Shown here: one piece after another, positions 35,176 to 43,430 of the stretch | Layout of the letters: every line of letters begins with the position of its first letter | Position numbering within the stretch: the first letter of the stretch is position 1 | Assembly: GCA_022826725.1 (NCBI GenBank) | Contig: JAJDUF010000013.1 | Location: forward strand, 62,001-126,000 | Direction: 5' to 3' | From: Chloroflexota bacterium | GTDB lineage: Bacteria; Chloroflexota; UBA11872; UBA12225; JAJDUF01 | DNA length: 64,000 nucleotides | Program-made: the position numbers and the translations under genes | The notes under the pieces: model-generated | What the model was told of the DNA's origin: nothing | The model's input: the letters and a program-made list of their open reading frames with translations, nothing else | Database searches by the model: none

Positions 35176-35348
35176 GTCCGGGTCCTACCCATGGCTGGGC
35201 CAACCGGCCGGCGCCGCTCACTCCTGCGCTATCCTATAGGCCACTGGGCCACGTGGATCGGGCGAGGTGACGGGTTGGGAGCGGCTCAGGTACCAGCACC
35301 TCGTTCAGTATGACACCGAGCTGCGGCCCCGCGGTCGTCCACATCAAC

Positions 35349-35354
35349 TATACT
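35349..35354 (+). promoter_or_regulatory. -10 promoter candidate for cofE
   Basis: TATACT within AACTATACTGCCGG, 42 bases before the proposed GTG start at 35396. No clear -35. Confidence 0.35.
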
Positions 35355-35395
35355 GCCGGCTTGATCATCCTGCGCCGTGCTCCGGAGGGACTGTT

Positions 35396-36166
35396 GTGAC
35401 CATGCCGCGTCAGGGCGATCTACGTGTCTTCGGGGTGAGCGGTCTCCCGGAAATAACACCCGGTGACGACCTCGCCGCGCTGATCCTGACGGCACTGGGG
35501 CGCCAGCACGAGCGCCTGACCTCGCGCGATGTCGTCGTCGTGACGCAGAAGATCGTCTCCAAGGCGGAAGGGCAGGTCATAGATTTGGCGACCGTCACGC
35601 CATCTTCCTTTGCCCAGCACTATGCCGCCGCGCACGACAAGGACCCGCGTCAGATCGAGGTCGTGCTGCGCGAAGCGGCGCGTATCGTGCGTATGGACCG
35701 CGGCGTGCTCATCTGCCAGACGCGACACGGCCTGATCTGTGCCAACGCCGGCGTAGATCGCTCCAACGTGCCCGGCGAGGCGACCGTCACGCTGCTGCCG
35801 CGCGATCCCGACGCCTCGGCCCGCCGGCTACGGGCCGCCTGGGCCGCCACCGGTGTGGAGGTGGCCGTGATTATCTCCGACACTTTTGGCCGCCCCTGGC
35901 GGCGCGGTCAAACCAACGTGGCGATTGGCGCTACCGGCATCGCCCCCCTCCACGACTACCACGGGCAGACGGATGCACAGGGGCGCCCCTTGCGGGCGAC
36001 CTCCCTGGCCATCATTGACGAGTTGGCCGCCACGGCCGAGCTAGTGATGGGGAAGGTGGCGCAGGTCCCGGTGGCGGTGATCCGCGGGTACGACTATCCG
36101 CACGCTGAAGCGGCGCCGGGTGCGGCCGCGCTCGTGCGCGAAGCCGAACAGGACTTATTCCGCTAG
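35396..36166 (+). CDS. cofE: Coenzyme F420-0:L-glutamate ligase CofE
   Basis: A 256-aa enzyme that adds glutamate to F420-0 using GTP. Family signatures: VSGLPEITPGDDLAALI, DVVVVTQKIVSKAEGQV, GLICANAGVDRSNVPGE, VAVIISDTFGRPWRRGQTNV (metal site), and the C-terminal RGYDYP. The GTG at 35396 has GGAGG seven bases upstream, giving it better spacing than the ATG two codons later. No other F420 biosynthesis gene is near. Its presence implies an F420-using organism. Confidence 0.9.
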   Translation: MTMPRQGDLRVFGVSGLPEITPGDDLAALILTALGRQHERLTSRDVVVVTQKIVSKAEGQVIDLATVTPSSFAQHYAAAHDKDPRQIEVVLREAARIVRMDRGVLICQTRHGLICANAGVDRSNVPGEATVTLLPRDPDASARRLRAAWAATGVEVAVIISDTFGRPWRRGQTNVAIGATGIAPLHDYHGQTDAQGRPLRATSLAIIDELAATAELVMGKVAQVPVAVIRGYDYPHAEAAPGAAALVREAEQDLFR

Positions 36167-36177
36167 AGGACGGCCCC

Positions 36178-36250
36178 TCTATGGCCCCCCGCTGCGGCAG
36201 GGGACGGCGTGTTCCCTCCCCTGTCGCAACGGGGGAGGGCTAGGATGGGG
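36178..36250 (+). repeat. GC-rich hairpin repeat
   Basis: Contains the two arm pairs GGCCCCCCGCTGCGGCAGGG and CCCTCCCCTGTCGCAACGGGGGAGGG, resembling the other dispersed intergenic elements of the window. It fills the 90-bp gap between converging cofE and the ferredoxin gene. Divergent from the palindrome-bearing type. Confidence 0.5.
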
Positions 36251-36256
36251 GCTTGG

Positions 36257-36679
36257 CTAACGACCGCCCTCGTCCGCACGCAAGCGGCTGACGAGGTGCT
36301 CCACAATGCGTCCCAGTCGCGCCACCAGGTGCTCGCGATACCAGGCCGGCGTCTTCACCGCCAGGAGTTGATCGGGAGTGCCACGGGCCAGGTTAGCCGC
36401 GAGGCGGTCGGCGTGCTCCCGGTCGGCGTGCAGGTAGACCGTGCCTTCCGGGTAGGTAACTGCGTTCGGGCCGGCGCCGCAGAGTCCGAGACAGCCGGAG
36501 CGCACGACGGCGACGTTGGACGTGCCTTGCGCCCGCAGCGCCGCGACGAGCGCCGCCCGCGATTCAGCGGCGCCGCTGAACCGGCACGAGCTGGACTCAC
36601 ACCAGAAAACCCAGTGGTCGTAGGGGCTGTCTGCCGCGGCACGGGCATCCTGAGTGGATTGCGCTGGCTCGTTCTTCAT
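36257..36679 (-). CDS. Thioredoxin-like [2Fe-2S] ferredoxin
   Basis: A 140-aa protein. Cysteine pattern WCESSSCRF followed about 30 residues later by SGCLGLCGAGPNAVTYPEG matches the thioredoxin-fold 2Fe-2S ferredoxins related to NuoE and the Aquifex/Azotobacter type. Four clustered cysteines would bind one 2Fe-2S centre. The tail (VKTPAWYREHLVARLGRIVE and onward) is helical. The start at 36679 has GGAGG four bases upstream. Probable electron carrier; partner unknown. Confidence 0.75.
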   Translation of the reverse strand: MKNEPAQSTQDARAAADSPYDHWVFWCESSSCRFSGAAESRAALVAALRAQGTSNVAVVRSGCLGLCGAGPNAVTYPEGTVYLHADREHADRLAANLARGTPDQLLAVKTPAWYREHLVARLGRIVEHLVSRLRADEGGR

Positions 36680-37004
36680 CGGCCTCCGCGTATCAGCCGA
36701 CAGACCTGCTGCCGCGCTGCCTTCCCTACTGCGTAGTGTAGCAGCAGAGGCCAGGCACGCTCCCGAAGCCTCGGCCATAGTGCGAGTGGTGATCTCTTCG
36801 TCCCGGCGAGCACCGACGGGCGGCGAGGATTGCTGCCTTCATTCCCGTTGAAACACCAGAACCACTGACGCTCCCACCCCTCGCGGTGGCTGCATGGGGC
36901 GGCCCTAGCACCGGGACTTTCCACAGCGCTATGCCGCTGTCTGCTGACGCCACCGCGGAGCGAGCGCATGGGGGCTGCGGTGAGACCGAATAAGTGAGGT
37001 AGCT
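36680..37004. other. 325-bp divergent gap between ferredoxin and XRE genes
   Basis: No ORF with coding character. Minus-strand TGCTACACT at 36735-36743 is a promoter candidate for the ferredoxin. A single CRISPR-repeat-like string (TTCATTCCCGTTGAAAC, 36838-36854) occurs once and is not an array. The right end holds the leader of the XRE gene. Confidence 0.5.
36735..36743 (-). promoter_or_regulatory. Extended -10 promoter candidate for the ferredoxin gene
   Basis: Minus-strand TGCTACACT, 55 bases before the start at 36679. Same nonamer as at 14119, 24536 and 43391. Confidence 0.45.
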
Positions 37005-38075
37005 GTGCAAGAAAGCGCTGTGCTGGATGCGGCAAGAACACAGCAGGGTGTGCCGGCCGTGCCGTCGAATGGCTGGTCGGTCCGGAAGGGAGCGGTGAAT
37101 CCGGTCGAGCCGCCCTCCAAGACCGGCGGTGGACTTGATTCAGCGGCTGCCCAGACAAGCATGGGCCTGCGCCGCCTCATAACCTGTGTCGTAGAGCCGC
37201 GCCAAGTGCCGTGGCTGCGGAGGCTCGCCGGTGGCGACGACGGCAAACTCGGAGACGCTCTCGCCACTGCTATCGGTCAAGGACTGAAAAAGCTCCAAGC
37301 GCAAGCGCCCCAGGATGTCGTGCGCGCAGCGACGAAGCCGCGGGACCGCGTACTGGGATCGCGGACGGTTGCCGGCACGCTCAGTCCCGAGGTGGTGCAG
37401 AAGCTGGAAGACATCGCCGCCGCCGCGGGCGATGGTGCGGCGACCGTGCGGGCGCTATCGGCCCATGCGCTCCGGGTGGCCTATCTTGCCAAGCATCCGA
37501 AACAACCGGAAGAGGTGCCGCCGCTACCGCCGTCGCCGCTGGCCGCGATCTTCCGGCCCGCACCGCTGCCGCTGCCGGCTTCCCCGGCACAGCCGGGACG
37601 GGGCGGTGTGGCCAAGAAGCTGGGCGGCACAGGGAGCCTGCTGCCTCCGGGCACGGTCCCGGCGCAGCTCCGGGCGGCGTTGGCCAATGGCTCACAGAGC
37701 GACCGCGCCGGCTTTGCCCACGTGCCGGCGCGACAGCGTATGCGTGCTGCCGGCCCACCGCCGCTTACTCCCGAGGATAAGGCCGAGTTGGTGAAAGGGC
37801 CCCTCTTTACCGTCAAGGAAATCCGGGCCAAGCGCGAAGAGCTGGGCCTCAGCCAGGCCCGTCTCGCCCGTGCCCTGGGCGTTTCGCGTGGCTTGGTCGC
37901 CGAAGCCGAGCGCGGCCGCCGCGCCGGTGAGCGCACACGCCAGCGTCTGACCGCCGGGCTGCGGCGGCTGCTGCGGCAAGGGGTGGATGACACCCGGAGC
38001 ACGCACAACAGCGCGGTGCAGGTGGAGCCGAGCGATGCGCCATCCTCCCAGACGCCCGTTGCGCTGGCCTCCTGA
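37005..38075 (+). CDS. XRE-family helix-turn-helix protein with unknown N-terminal region
   Basis: A 356-aa protein. A standard XRE helix-turn-helix lies near residues 270-325 (VKEIRAKREELGLSQARLAR and ALGVSRGLVAEAERGRRAGE). The preceding ~260 residues are unfamiliar: a basic central part (DALATAIGQGLKKLQAQAPQ) and proline-rich linkers (PPLPPSPLAAIF). The C-terminal 30 residues are disordered. The long N-terminus with a distal HTH is unusual for XRE repressors, and I know no matching family. GTG start with GAGGT only four bases upstream; a later start is possible. Confidence 0.6.
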   Translation: MQESAVLDAARTQQGVPAVPSNGWSVRKGAVNPVEPPSKTGGGLDSAAAQTSMGLRRLITCVVEPRQVPWLRRLAGGDDGKLGDALATAIGQGLKKLQAQAPQDVVRAATKPRDRVLGSRTVAGTLSPEVVQKLEDIAAAAGDGAATVRALSAHALRVAYLAKHPKQPEEVPPLPPSPLAAIFRPAPLPLPASPAQPGRGGVAKKLGGTGSLLPPGTVPAQLRAALANGSQSDRAGFAHVPARQRMRAAGPPPLTPEDKAELVKGPLFTVKEIRAKREELGLSQARLARALGVSRGLVAEAERGRRAGERTRQRLTAGLRRLLRQGVDDTRSTHNSAVQVEPSDAPSSQTPVALAS

Positions 38076-38255
38076 GGCGGCGGACCTACCCCCACCCCCC
38101 TCCCGGCCGGGGGCCATCGTGCTGGTTACGTGCCTCGGAAGGAAACGGCAGTTCGCAGCCTCGCCGACTCCCCTTTCCTACCAGGGAAGGGGCCGGAGGG
38201 TAGGTCTATCGCAGCCGGCCTGCACGGCTGGTATGGCGCCTCGGCTGAAGCACCG

Positions 38256-39050
38256 ATGACATGGCAGGACTACACCACCCACCATCCGGCAGCGCCAACC
38301 GATCGGCTGCCGGTCGGAGCGCCCGTCACAAAGGTATGGCTCGCTGTGCCCCAAACCGTTGCGTTGCCCCCGGATACGCTCGGACTGGATGAGGTTGGCC
38401 GCGGCGCCTTTGCCGGGCCGCTGGTCGCGGCGGCGGTGGTGTTACCGGCCGACGTGCAGCGCCGGCTAGGTGAGCACGCGCTCCTCCTGCGGGACTCCAA
38501 GACCCTCAACCGCCTGGAGCGCGAGTTGATGGCGGAGCGCCTTGCGGAGTTGGCTCAAACCGTCCGCACCGTGACCGTCCCGACCGCCGAGATCAACGAG
38601 CACGGTGTCGGCTGGGCCAATCGCGAGGCCTTCCGTCGGCTGATCGAGACCATCGAGGCACCGGCCTATGTCGTTGATGGCCGCGTTGCGCCGCCGGTCT
38701 CCGCCGAGCGAGCATCGCGCGTGCTCGTGCTCCCGCGAGCGGATGCCACCGTGCGCGCGGTGGCGGCGGCATCTATCGTCGCCAAGGTCTACCGCGACCG
38801 GCTGATGCGCGAGCTACACGAGCGGTGGCCACAGTACGGCTGGGCACGGAACGTCGGCTACGGCACGCCGCAGCATATCACCGCCATCGAGCGGCACGGC
38901 ACCACCCCGGAGCATCGGACGGCCTTTGTCCGCACGGCTCTGCTACGCCGGGCCATCCAGCGCCGGCAGACCACCGCTGAAAGCTATCGGCAAGCGTCCC
39001 TAGCGCCGGAGCAGACTGCCGCTCGCCATGGGCCAGGACGCGATGAGTAA
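38256..39050 (+). CDS. rnhB: Ribonuclease HII
   Basis: A 264-aa endonuclease that removes RNA from RNA-DNA hybrids. Catalytic Asp45-Glu46 in LGLDEVGRGAFAGPLVAAAV, DSKTLNRLERELMAE, a further acidic residue in YVVDGRVAPP, and ATVRAVAAASIVAKVYRDRL with the final Asp and the Lys/Arg. A 40-residue variable N-terminus precedes the core. No strong ribosome binding site is visible at 38256, so the start is uncertain. The rnhB-yraN order is common in bacteria. The preceding 180-bp gap is GC-rich repeat-like. Confidence 0.9.
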   Translation: MTWQDYTTHHPAAPTDRLPVGAPVTKVWLAVPQTVALPPDTLGLDEVGRGAFAGPLVAAAVVLPADVQRRLGEHALLLRDSKTLNRLERELMAERLAELAQTVRTVTVPTAEINEHGVGWANREAFRRLIETIEAPAYVVDGRVAPPVSAERASRVLVLPRADATVRAVAAASIVAKVYRDRLMRELHERWPQYGWARNVGYGTPQHITAIERHGTTPEHRTAFVRTALLRRAIQRRQTTAESYRQASLAPEQTAARHGPGRDE

Positions 39051-39432
39051 GCGTCCGCCCACGCTGGCGGACCATCGCCGCGGTCTGGGCCGCCGCGGTG
39101 AGGCGCTGGCCGCGGCCTACTTCCGCAGCCACGATTACCAGATCATCGCGCGGAACTATCGCTGCCGCGCCGGCGAGATGGACCTCATTGTGGAACGAGA
39201 CGGCACCCTGGTCTTTGTTGAGGTCCGCACACGGCGCGGGACCGAGGCCGGCACGCCCGAGGAGAGCATTACCCCAGCCAAGGCGCAGCGACTCATCACC
39301 GTCGCCGAAACGTTTCGTCAGGAGCGGCCGGGCACGCCGGATTCATGGCGCATTGACCTCATCGCTATCGAGGTCAGCGAGCGAGGCCGCCTGCTCCGTC
39401 TCGACCACATCCCCCACGCCGTCGAAGGGTAG
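39043..39432 (+). CDS. yraN: UPF0102 family protein YraN
   Basis: A 129-aa predicted endonuclease-fold protein. Signatures: GRRGEALAAAYFRSHDYQII, ARNYRCRAGEMDLIVERDGT (acidic active-site-like residue), LVFVEVRTRRGTEAGTPEES and ITPAKAQRLI. It overlaps rnhB by eight bases, a conserved arrangement. I prefer the ATG at 39043 with AGGA five bases upstream; 39028 is the alternative. Function in cells is poorly known. Confidence 0.88.
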   Translation: MSKRPPTLADHRRGLGRRGEALAAAYFRSHDYQIIARNYRCRAGEMDLIVERDGTLVFVEVRTRRGTEAGTPEESITPAKAQRLITVAETFRQERPGTPDSWRIDLIAIEVSERGRLLRLDHIPHAVEG

Positions 39433-39544
39433 TACGCCACCGGTCATTGCCGTGAGATCGGGGCCACTCGACGGCCGCCTGCCGGACGCATGCTCTGTGT
39501 GAACTGCGGCCAATGGTGGAACCGGGGTGGAGTATGGACTCGCC

Positions 39545-40336
39545 CTAGGTCATCACCATGCCGCCGGTGACGTTGTAGGCCTGGCCAGTGATGTAGGCGG
39601 CATCGTCGCTGGCGAGAAAAGCCACCAATCCCGCCACGTCCTCCGGCGCTTGGACCCGGCCGAGTGGGACCCCCTCCAACCGCCGCCGGATCGTCTCGCC
39701 GACCGGTAGCCCTTCCTCCGAGCTGATGACCTTGTCAATGTGCTCCCACATCGCCGTCGCGACGATGCCGGGACACACGGAGTTCACCGTGATGTTGTAG
39801 GGCGCAAGAGCAACTGCCGACGCCTGCACCAGGTTCACGACCGCGCCCTTGCTGGCGGAGTAGTGGGCAAAGTACGGATTGGGACGCCGGGCCGCCGCGG
39901 ACGCGGTGCAGACAATCCGGCCGCCGGTGCCTTGGGCGATCATCTGGCGCGCCGCCGCCTGGATACCGAAGAGCGTCCCCTTCAAGTTGACCGCCTGGAC
40001 ACGATCCCAGTCCTCCTCCGTGAGGTCCAGGAGCGCCTTAACCTGGATAATGCCGGCGTTGTTGTGGATTACGTCGAGTCGGCCAAACGCTTGCACGGTC
40101 TTGGCCACCATCGCGTCCACTTGGGTCTTGTCGGTGACGTCGGCTTGGAGCGCCATTGCCCGCCCACCCGCCGCTTCGATAGCGGCGGCAACGGCCTCGG
40201 CCCCGGCGAGGTTGTAGTCAGCGACGACGACTGACGCGCCTTCCTGCCCGAATCGCTCGCACACCGCCTTGCCGATACCGGCCGCGCCGCCGGTGATGAT
40301 GCTGACCTTGCCGGCCAATCGTTGCGCTGCGCTCAT
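39545..40336 (-). CDS. SDR-family oxidoreductase
   Basis: A 263-aa classical short-chain dehydrogenase. TGGAAGIGKAV gives the glycine-rich NAD(P) loop, VADYNLAGAE has the acidic residue favouring NAD, HNNAGIIQ is the NNAG motif, and the catalytic Tyr-Lys lies in YSASKGAVV after a Ser in TASAAARR. ITVNSVCPGIVATAM and ITGQAYNVTGGMV close the fold. Most like sorbitol/meso-2,3-butanediol-type or sugar-alcohol dehydrogenases; substrate uncertain. It overlaps no neighbour and likely forms an operon with the Gfo/Idh/MocA gene upstream. Confidence 0.85.
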   Translation of the reverse strand: MSAAQRLAGKVSIITGGAAGIGKAVCERFGQEGASVVVADYNLAGAEAVAAAIEAAGGRAMALQADVTDKTQVDAMVAKTVQAFGRLDVIHNNAGIIQVKALLDLTEEDWDRVQAVNLKGTLFGIQAAARQMIAQGTGGRIVCTASAAARRPNPYFAHYSASKGAVVNLVQASAVALAPYNITVNSVCPGIVATAMWEHIDKVISSEEGLPVGETIRRRLEGVPLGRVQAPEDVAGLVAFLASDDAAYITGQAYNVTGGMVMT

Positions 40337-40373
40337 GTCTCTTGTCTCTCCGCTCAGGAGCTTGTTTTGCCCC

Positions 40374-41447
40374 CTACTTGGTATCCACGCCAAACGTCCG
40401 ATTTTCTAACGGAAAGGACACTCGCGCGCCGCCCTGCTGATGCGAGAGGTGGAGACCGAGCACCATCTCCAGCGCCCGTGCTGCCCGTACCTCGTCGCAA
40501 CTCGTCGTGCCGCCCTCGTCGAGTACCTGCACTAGCTCGGCCATTTGCGCGACGGCAAAGCTCTGCTCGGTGGGCGGCGAAAGCAGCGGCCCCGGCTCCA
40601 GCACCGCGCTGCGCGAGGAGGCCCGCCGCCAGAGCTGGATGTGGTGCAGGTCGTTCCAAATCTGAATTTTGCCTTCGCTGCCGGAAATCTGGAACGTCCG
40701 CGGCCATGGCGAGGCGGCTTCCATCAGCAGATGAACGCCGTTACGCATCATGATGTACCCGCCACCGGTCGGGTCCATCTGCGGCCACTGCTCCTGCGGC
40801 AGATCCGCCGGCACGTCCACCACACCGCACGCCCACTCCGGGTCCACGTCGCCGGCGAACCCGGCCAAAGCGTCCGTCTGGTGGGTACCGAGGTGTAGGA
40901 GCGTGCCCATGGCGCTACAGGTGATCGCCCGCACCTCGCCGATAGCTCCCTCTTGAATCCATTCCAGCGCCTGCCGGTAGCGCACGTTCCACCGCGCGAC
41001 GTGGCTGCATGAGTACGCGACGCCGTGGGTGCGGCAGGCGGCGATAATCCGGTCCGCCTCGGCCATCGAGGTAGCGATGGGCTTCTCGCAGTAGATGCCC
41101 TTGACCAAACCGGTCTCGGCGACGCCGGCGGCGAGGGCGGCGTGGGTGCTGCCGTAGGAGGTCACGATGGCCACGATGTCTGGCCGCTCCTGCTCGATCA
41201 TCTCCAGATAGTCGGTGTACGCGGCCGGAATATCCCAGCGCTGCTGCATCCGCTCGGCCAGCTCGCGGTCCAGGTCACAGCAGGCCACCAGCTCCACGCG
41301 GTCAATGGCGCGGCACACCGTGGCCATCGCGCCGGGCACCCACTCCGTACTCCAAGGGTCGTTGTCGTCACGTTGGCTTTGCAAGTCGTCAGACCAGCTA
41401 CCCATCCGCGAGCAGCCAATGCAGGCCACACGGTACGTCTTTGACAT
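40374..41447 (-). CDS. Gfo/Idh/MocA-family oxidoreductase
   Basis: A 357-aa NAD(P)-dependent enzyme of sugar or inositol metabolism. RVACIGCSRMGSW is a Rossmann loop (GxGxxG variant with Cys/Ser), and GIYCEKPIATSMAEAD carries the family EKP motif with the catalytic Lys. The C-terminal half has GGYIMMRNGVHLLMEAASPW and GSEGKIQIWNDLHH as in the dehydrogenase beta-sheet domain. It lies 37 bases upstream of the SDR gene on the same strand, so they are likely co-transcribed and act on the same substrate. Confidence 0.85.
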   Translation of the reverse strand: MSKTYRVACIGCSRMGSWSDDLQSQRDDNDPWSTEWVPGAMATVCRAIDRVELVACCDLDRELAERMQQRWDIPAAYTDYLEMIEQERPDIVAIVTSYGSTHAALAAGVAETGLVKGIYCEKPIATSMAEADRIIAACRTHGVAYSCSHVARWNVRYRQALEWIQEGAIGEVRAITCSAMGTLLHLGTHQTDALAGFAGDVDPEWACGVVDVPADLPQEQWPQMDPTGGGYIMMRNGVHLLMEAASPWPRTFQISGSEGKIQIWNDLHHIQLWRRASSRSAVLEPGPLLSPPTEQSFAVAQMAELVQVLDEGGTTSCDEVRAARALEMVLGLHLSHQQGGARVSFPLENRTFGVDTK

Positions 41448-41507
41448 CGGCTTCCTCCTCTGCCAGCGCCCAAGCCGGCGCGAATTCGGGCCAGCGTAGC
41501 GCCCGGC

Positions 41508-42317
41508 TCAGATTCGCTCGAACGCGATCTGTCTCATTCCCCACTCGGTCGTGGACGCGGCGTCGGCAACGCACGCTTCTGCTTCAAGCTCGCCTGCCAG
41601 CCGGCGGATTGCGTCGGCGCCATACGTATCGGCGACGAACGGATGGTCCCGCCACGTCTCCAGGTTGAGCCGAAACATCGTCGCGGCGCGCCGGTCCGGG
41701 ACCCGCAGCCGCCGGACGGTATCTATCTTACTCCTCAGTAGACCCGGCGCGGCGACGTTACTCAAGGTCGGGCCGACGTAGAGGCTATTGCCCTGGTGGT
41801 CGAGCAGCGCGGTCAGGATGGTCAGGTAGCGCGACAGCACGCGGTTGGCGGTGCTGATCGAATCCACCTCGTCCAGCAAGAGTCGGCTGCCTGGCACGAG
41901 CTGCGTAGCCCAGCTGCGGATCGTGGCCGCCGGATCACGTAGGTGGGTGGCGACGAACCGCGCGTAGATGAGGTCGGCCGGCCCGACCGGAAAAGGGACG
42001 GCGGCCGCGTCGTGAACCAGGTATGACACGTTGCCGCCGCCGCCAACGCGGCGCGCCTCCGTAGTGAACGCCTCCGAGCGGTCAATACCCACCGTCCGCA
42101 GCGGCCGCAGCACGTCGGCGACAAGCCGTGTGGTGTAGCCCGGTCCGCAGCCGACGTCCACGGCGAGACCGGGCCTGTCGGGCGCCGCCGCGCGTAGGAA
42201 CCGCCGCGATGACTCGGCAAAGACCTCGGCCAGCACCCGCAGCCGATGCGCGGCCACGTCGCTGTCGCCGAACAGGTATCGGGGTGGTCCTGAGCCGGCG
42301 CCTTGCCGTGCAGCCAC
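41508..42317 (-). CDS. Class I SAM-dependent methyltransferase
   Basis: A 269-aa enzyme. AVDVGCGPGYTTRL is motif I, VGIDRSEAF motif II, AADLIYARFVATHLRDP motif IV-like, and TQLVPGSRLLLDEVDS motif VI. Domain layout is that of Methyltransf_11/25 small-molecule methylases (ubiquinone/trans-aconitate type). I prefer the GTG at 42317, which has GGGAGGT seven bases upstream, over an ATG at 42419 whose first 34 residues look non-coding. Substrate unknown; it sits with sugar-catabolism genes. Confidence 0.78.
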   Translation of the reverse strand: MAARQGAGSGPPRYLFGDSDVAAHRLRVLAEVFAESSRRFLRAAAPDRPGLAVDVGCGPGYTTRLVADVLRPLRTVGIDRSEAFTTEARRVGGGGNVSYLVHDAAAVPFPVGPADLIYARFVATHLRDPAATIRSWATQLVPGSRLLLDEVDSISTANRVLSRYLTILTALLDHQGNSLYVGPTLSNVAAPGLLRSKIDTVRRLRVPDRRAATMFRLNLETWRDHPFVADTYGADAIRRLAGELEAEACVADAASTTEWGMRQIAFERI

Positions 42318-42361
42318 ACCCTCACCTCCCTGGAACCGACCGTCGTAGAGCAGCACCGCTG

Positions 42362-42370
42362 AGTATAGTA
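42362..42370 (-). promoter_or_regulatory. -10 promoter candidate for the methyltransferase
   Basis: Minus-strand TACTATACT, 45 bases before the GTG start at 42317. Confidence 0.35.
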
Positions 42371-42454
42371 GCGGCACGGGGACCGGCTGCACGCCTCTCC
42401 CGCCGCCGCGGGGGGTCATAAGGGAGCCGGAGCCTGAACAGGGAGGGAACGACG

Positions 42455-43366
42455 ATGAAACTGGTGCGGTTTTGCGATCCGGTAGCAGGCAACCGCGTGG
42501 GTGTGCTGGAAGGAGATCACGTTGTGCCGCTCGACGGCCGGCGCACTACAACGGACCTGATTGAGGAGGCCATCGAGCGAGGTCAATCCCTTGCGGAGGT
42601 GGCTGCGCGGGAGCGCGAGGGGACATCGGCGGCGCCGCGGTCGTATGCCGCCCTCGACGTGCCACCGGCGGCCGACCGCGCCCATCTCATCAGTCCCATC
42701 GCGGCGCCCGAAATCTGGGCGTGCGGCGTCACCTATCGGCGCAGCGCCGAGTTCCGCGAGGGCGACATGCAGACGGGCAAGGGCATCTACGATATGGTCT
42801 ACGAATCGGAACGCCCCGAGATCTTCTCCAAGGGCGGCGACTCGCGCTGCGTCGGTCCCAACGCGGCCGCGAGCATCCGCGCCGACTCGGCAATAACGGT
42901 GCCGGAAGCCGAGTTGGCCTACGTGCTCGGCGCGAACGGCGAGATCGTCGGCTACACGATCTGCGACGACGTCTCGGCGTGGGACATCGAGCGCGAAAAT
43001 CCGCTCTACCTGCCGCAGTCGAAGGTGTTCTACGGCTGTACCGTGCTCGGACCGGTGCTCGTGACGAGCGACGAGCTGACCGATCCGTACAGCTTGGAAG
43101 TGCGTTGCGTGATCGAGCGGGAGGGACAGGCCATCTTCGACGAGTCGGTCGGGACGGACCGGATCAAGCGGCGGTTCGATGAGCTTACCGAGTATCTGAT
43201 GCTCAACAACCCCATCCCGGTCGGTACGGTCGTCTCGACCGGTACCGGCGTGATAGTCCCCCCGGAGCTGGGCCTGCACGCCGGCGACAACGTAGCAATC
43301 ACCATCAGCGGCATCGGCACCCTCCGCCACACGATGGCCAAGCTCTCCCGCGATTGGACGGCCTAG
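42455..43366 (+). CDS. Fumarylacetoacetate hydrolase-fold enzyme (AraD1/dehydratase-like)
   Basis: A 303-aa protein. The C-terminal FAH fold is at about 85-300: EIWACGVTYRRSAEFRE, ERPEIFSKGGDSRCVGP, PEAELAYVLGANGEIVGY (metal Glu), DDVSAWDIERENP and TGTGVIVPPELGLHAGD. This closely resembles 2-keto-3-deoxy-sugar-acid dehydratases (2-dehydro-3-deoxy-D-arabinonate dehydratase, AraD1) rather than acylpyruvate hydrolases, since the ROOT helix EFREGDM replaces the NHxxE form. GGAGGGA lies before the ATG. Its location among SDR and Gfo genes fits sugar-acid breakdown. Confidence 0.78.
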   Translation: MKLVRFCDPVAGNRVGVLEGDHVVPLDGRRTTTDLIEEAIERGQSLAEVAAREREGTSAAPRSYAALDVPPAADRAHLISPIAAPEIWACGVTYRRSAEFREGDMQTGKGIYDMVYESERPEIFSKGGDSRCVGPNAAASIRADSAITVPEAELAYVLGANGEIVGYTICDDVSAWDIERENPLYLPQSKVFYGCTVLGPVLVTSDELTDPYSLEVRCVIEREGQAIFDESVGTDRIKRRFDELTEYLMLNNPIPVGTVVSTGTGVIVPPELGLHAGDNVAITISGIGTLRHTMAKLSRDWTA

Positions 43367-43390
43367 GCTCCGCCAGGGCGGCGGTGCGCT

Positions 43391-43399
43391 TGCTACACT
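43391..43399 (+). promoter_or_regulatory. Extended -10 promoter candidate for the amidohydrolase
   Basis: TGCTACACT, 31 bases before the ATG at 43431; identical nonamer to 24536. Confidence 0.45.
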
Positions 43400-43430
43400 G
43401 GCTGCCGAACGTCGCGGGAGGTTGCTGGCC

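Noticed and set aside
36838..36854. CRISPR-repeat-like string TTCATTCCCGTTGAAAC
   Set aside because: Only one copy, no spacers or second repeat nearby and no cas genes in the window.
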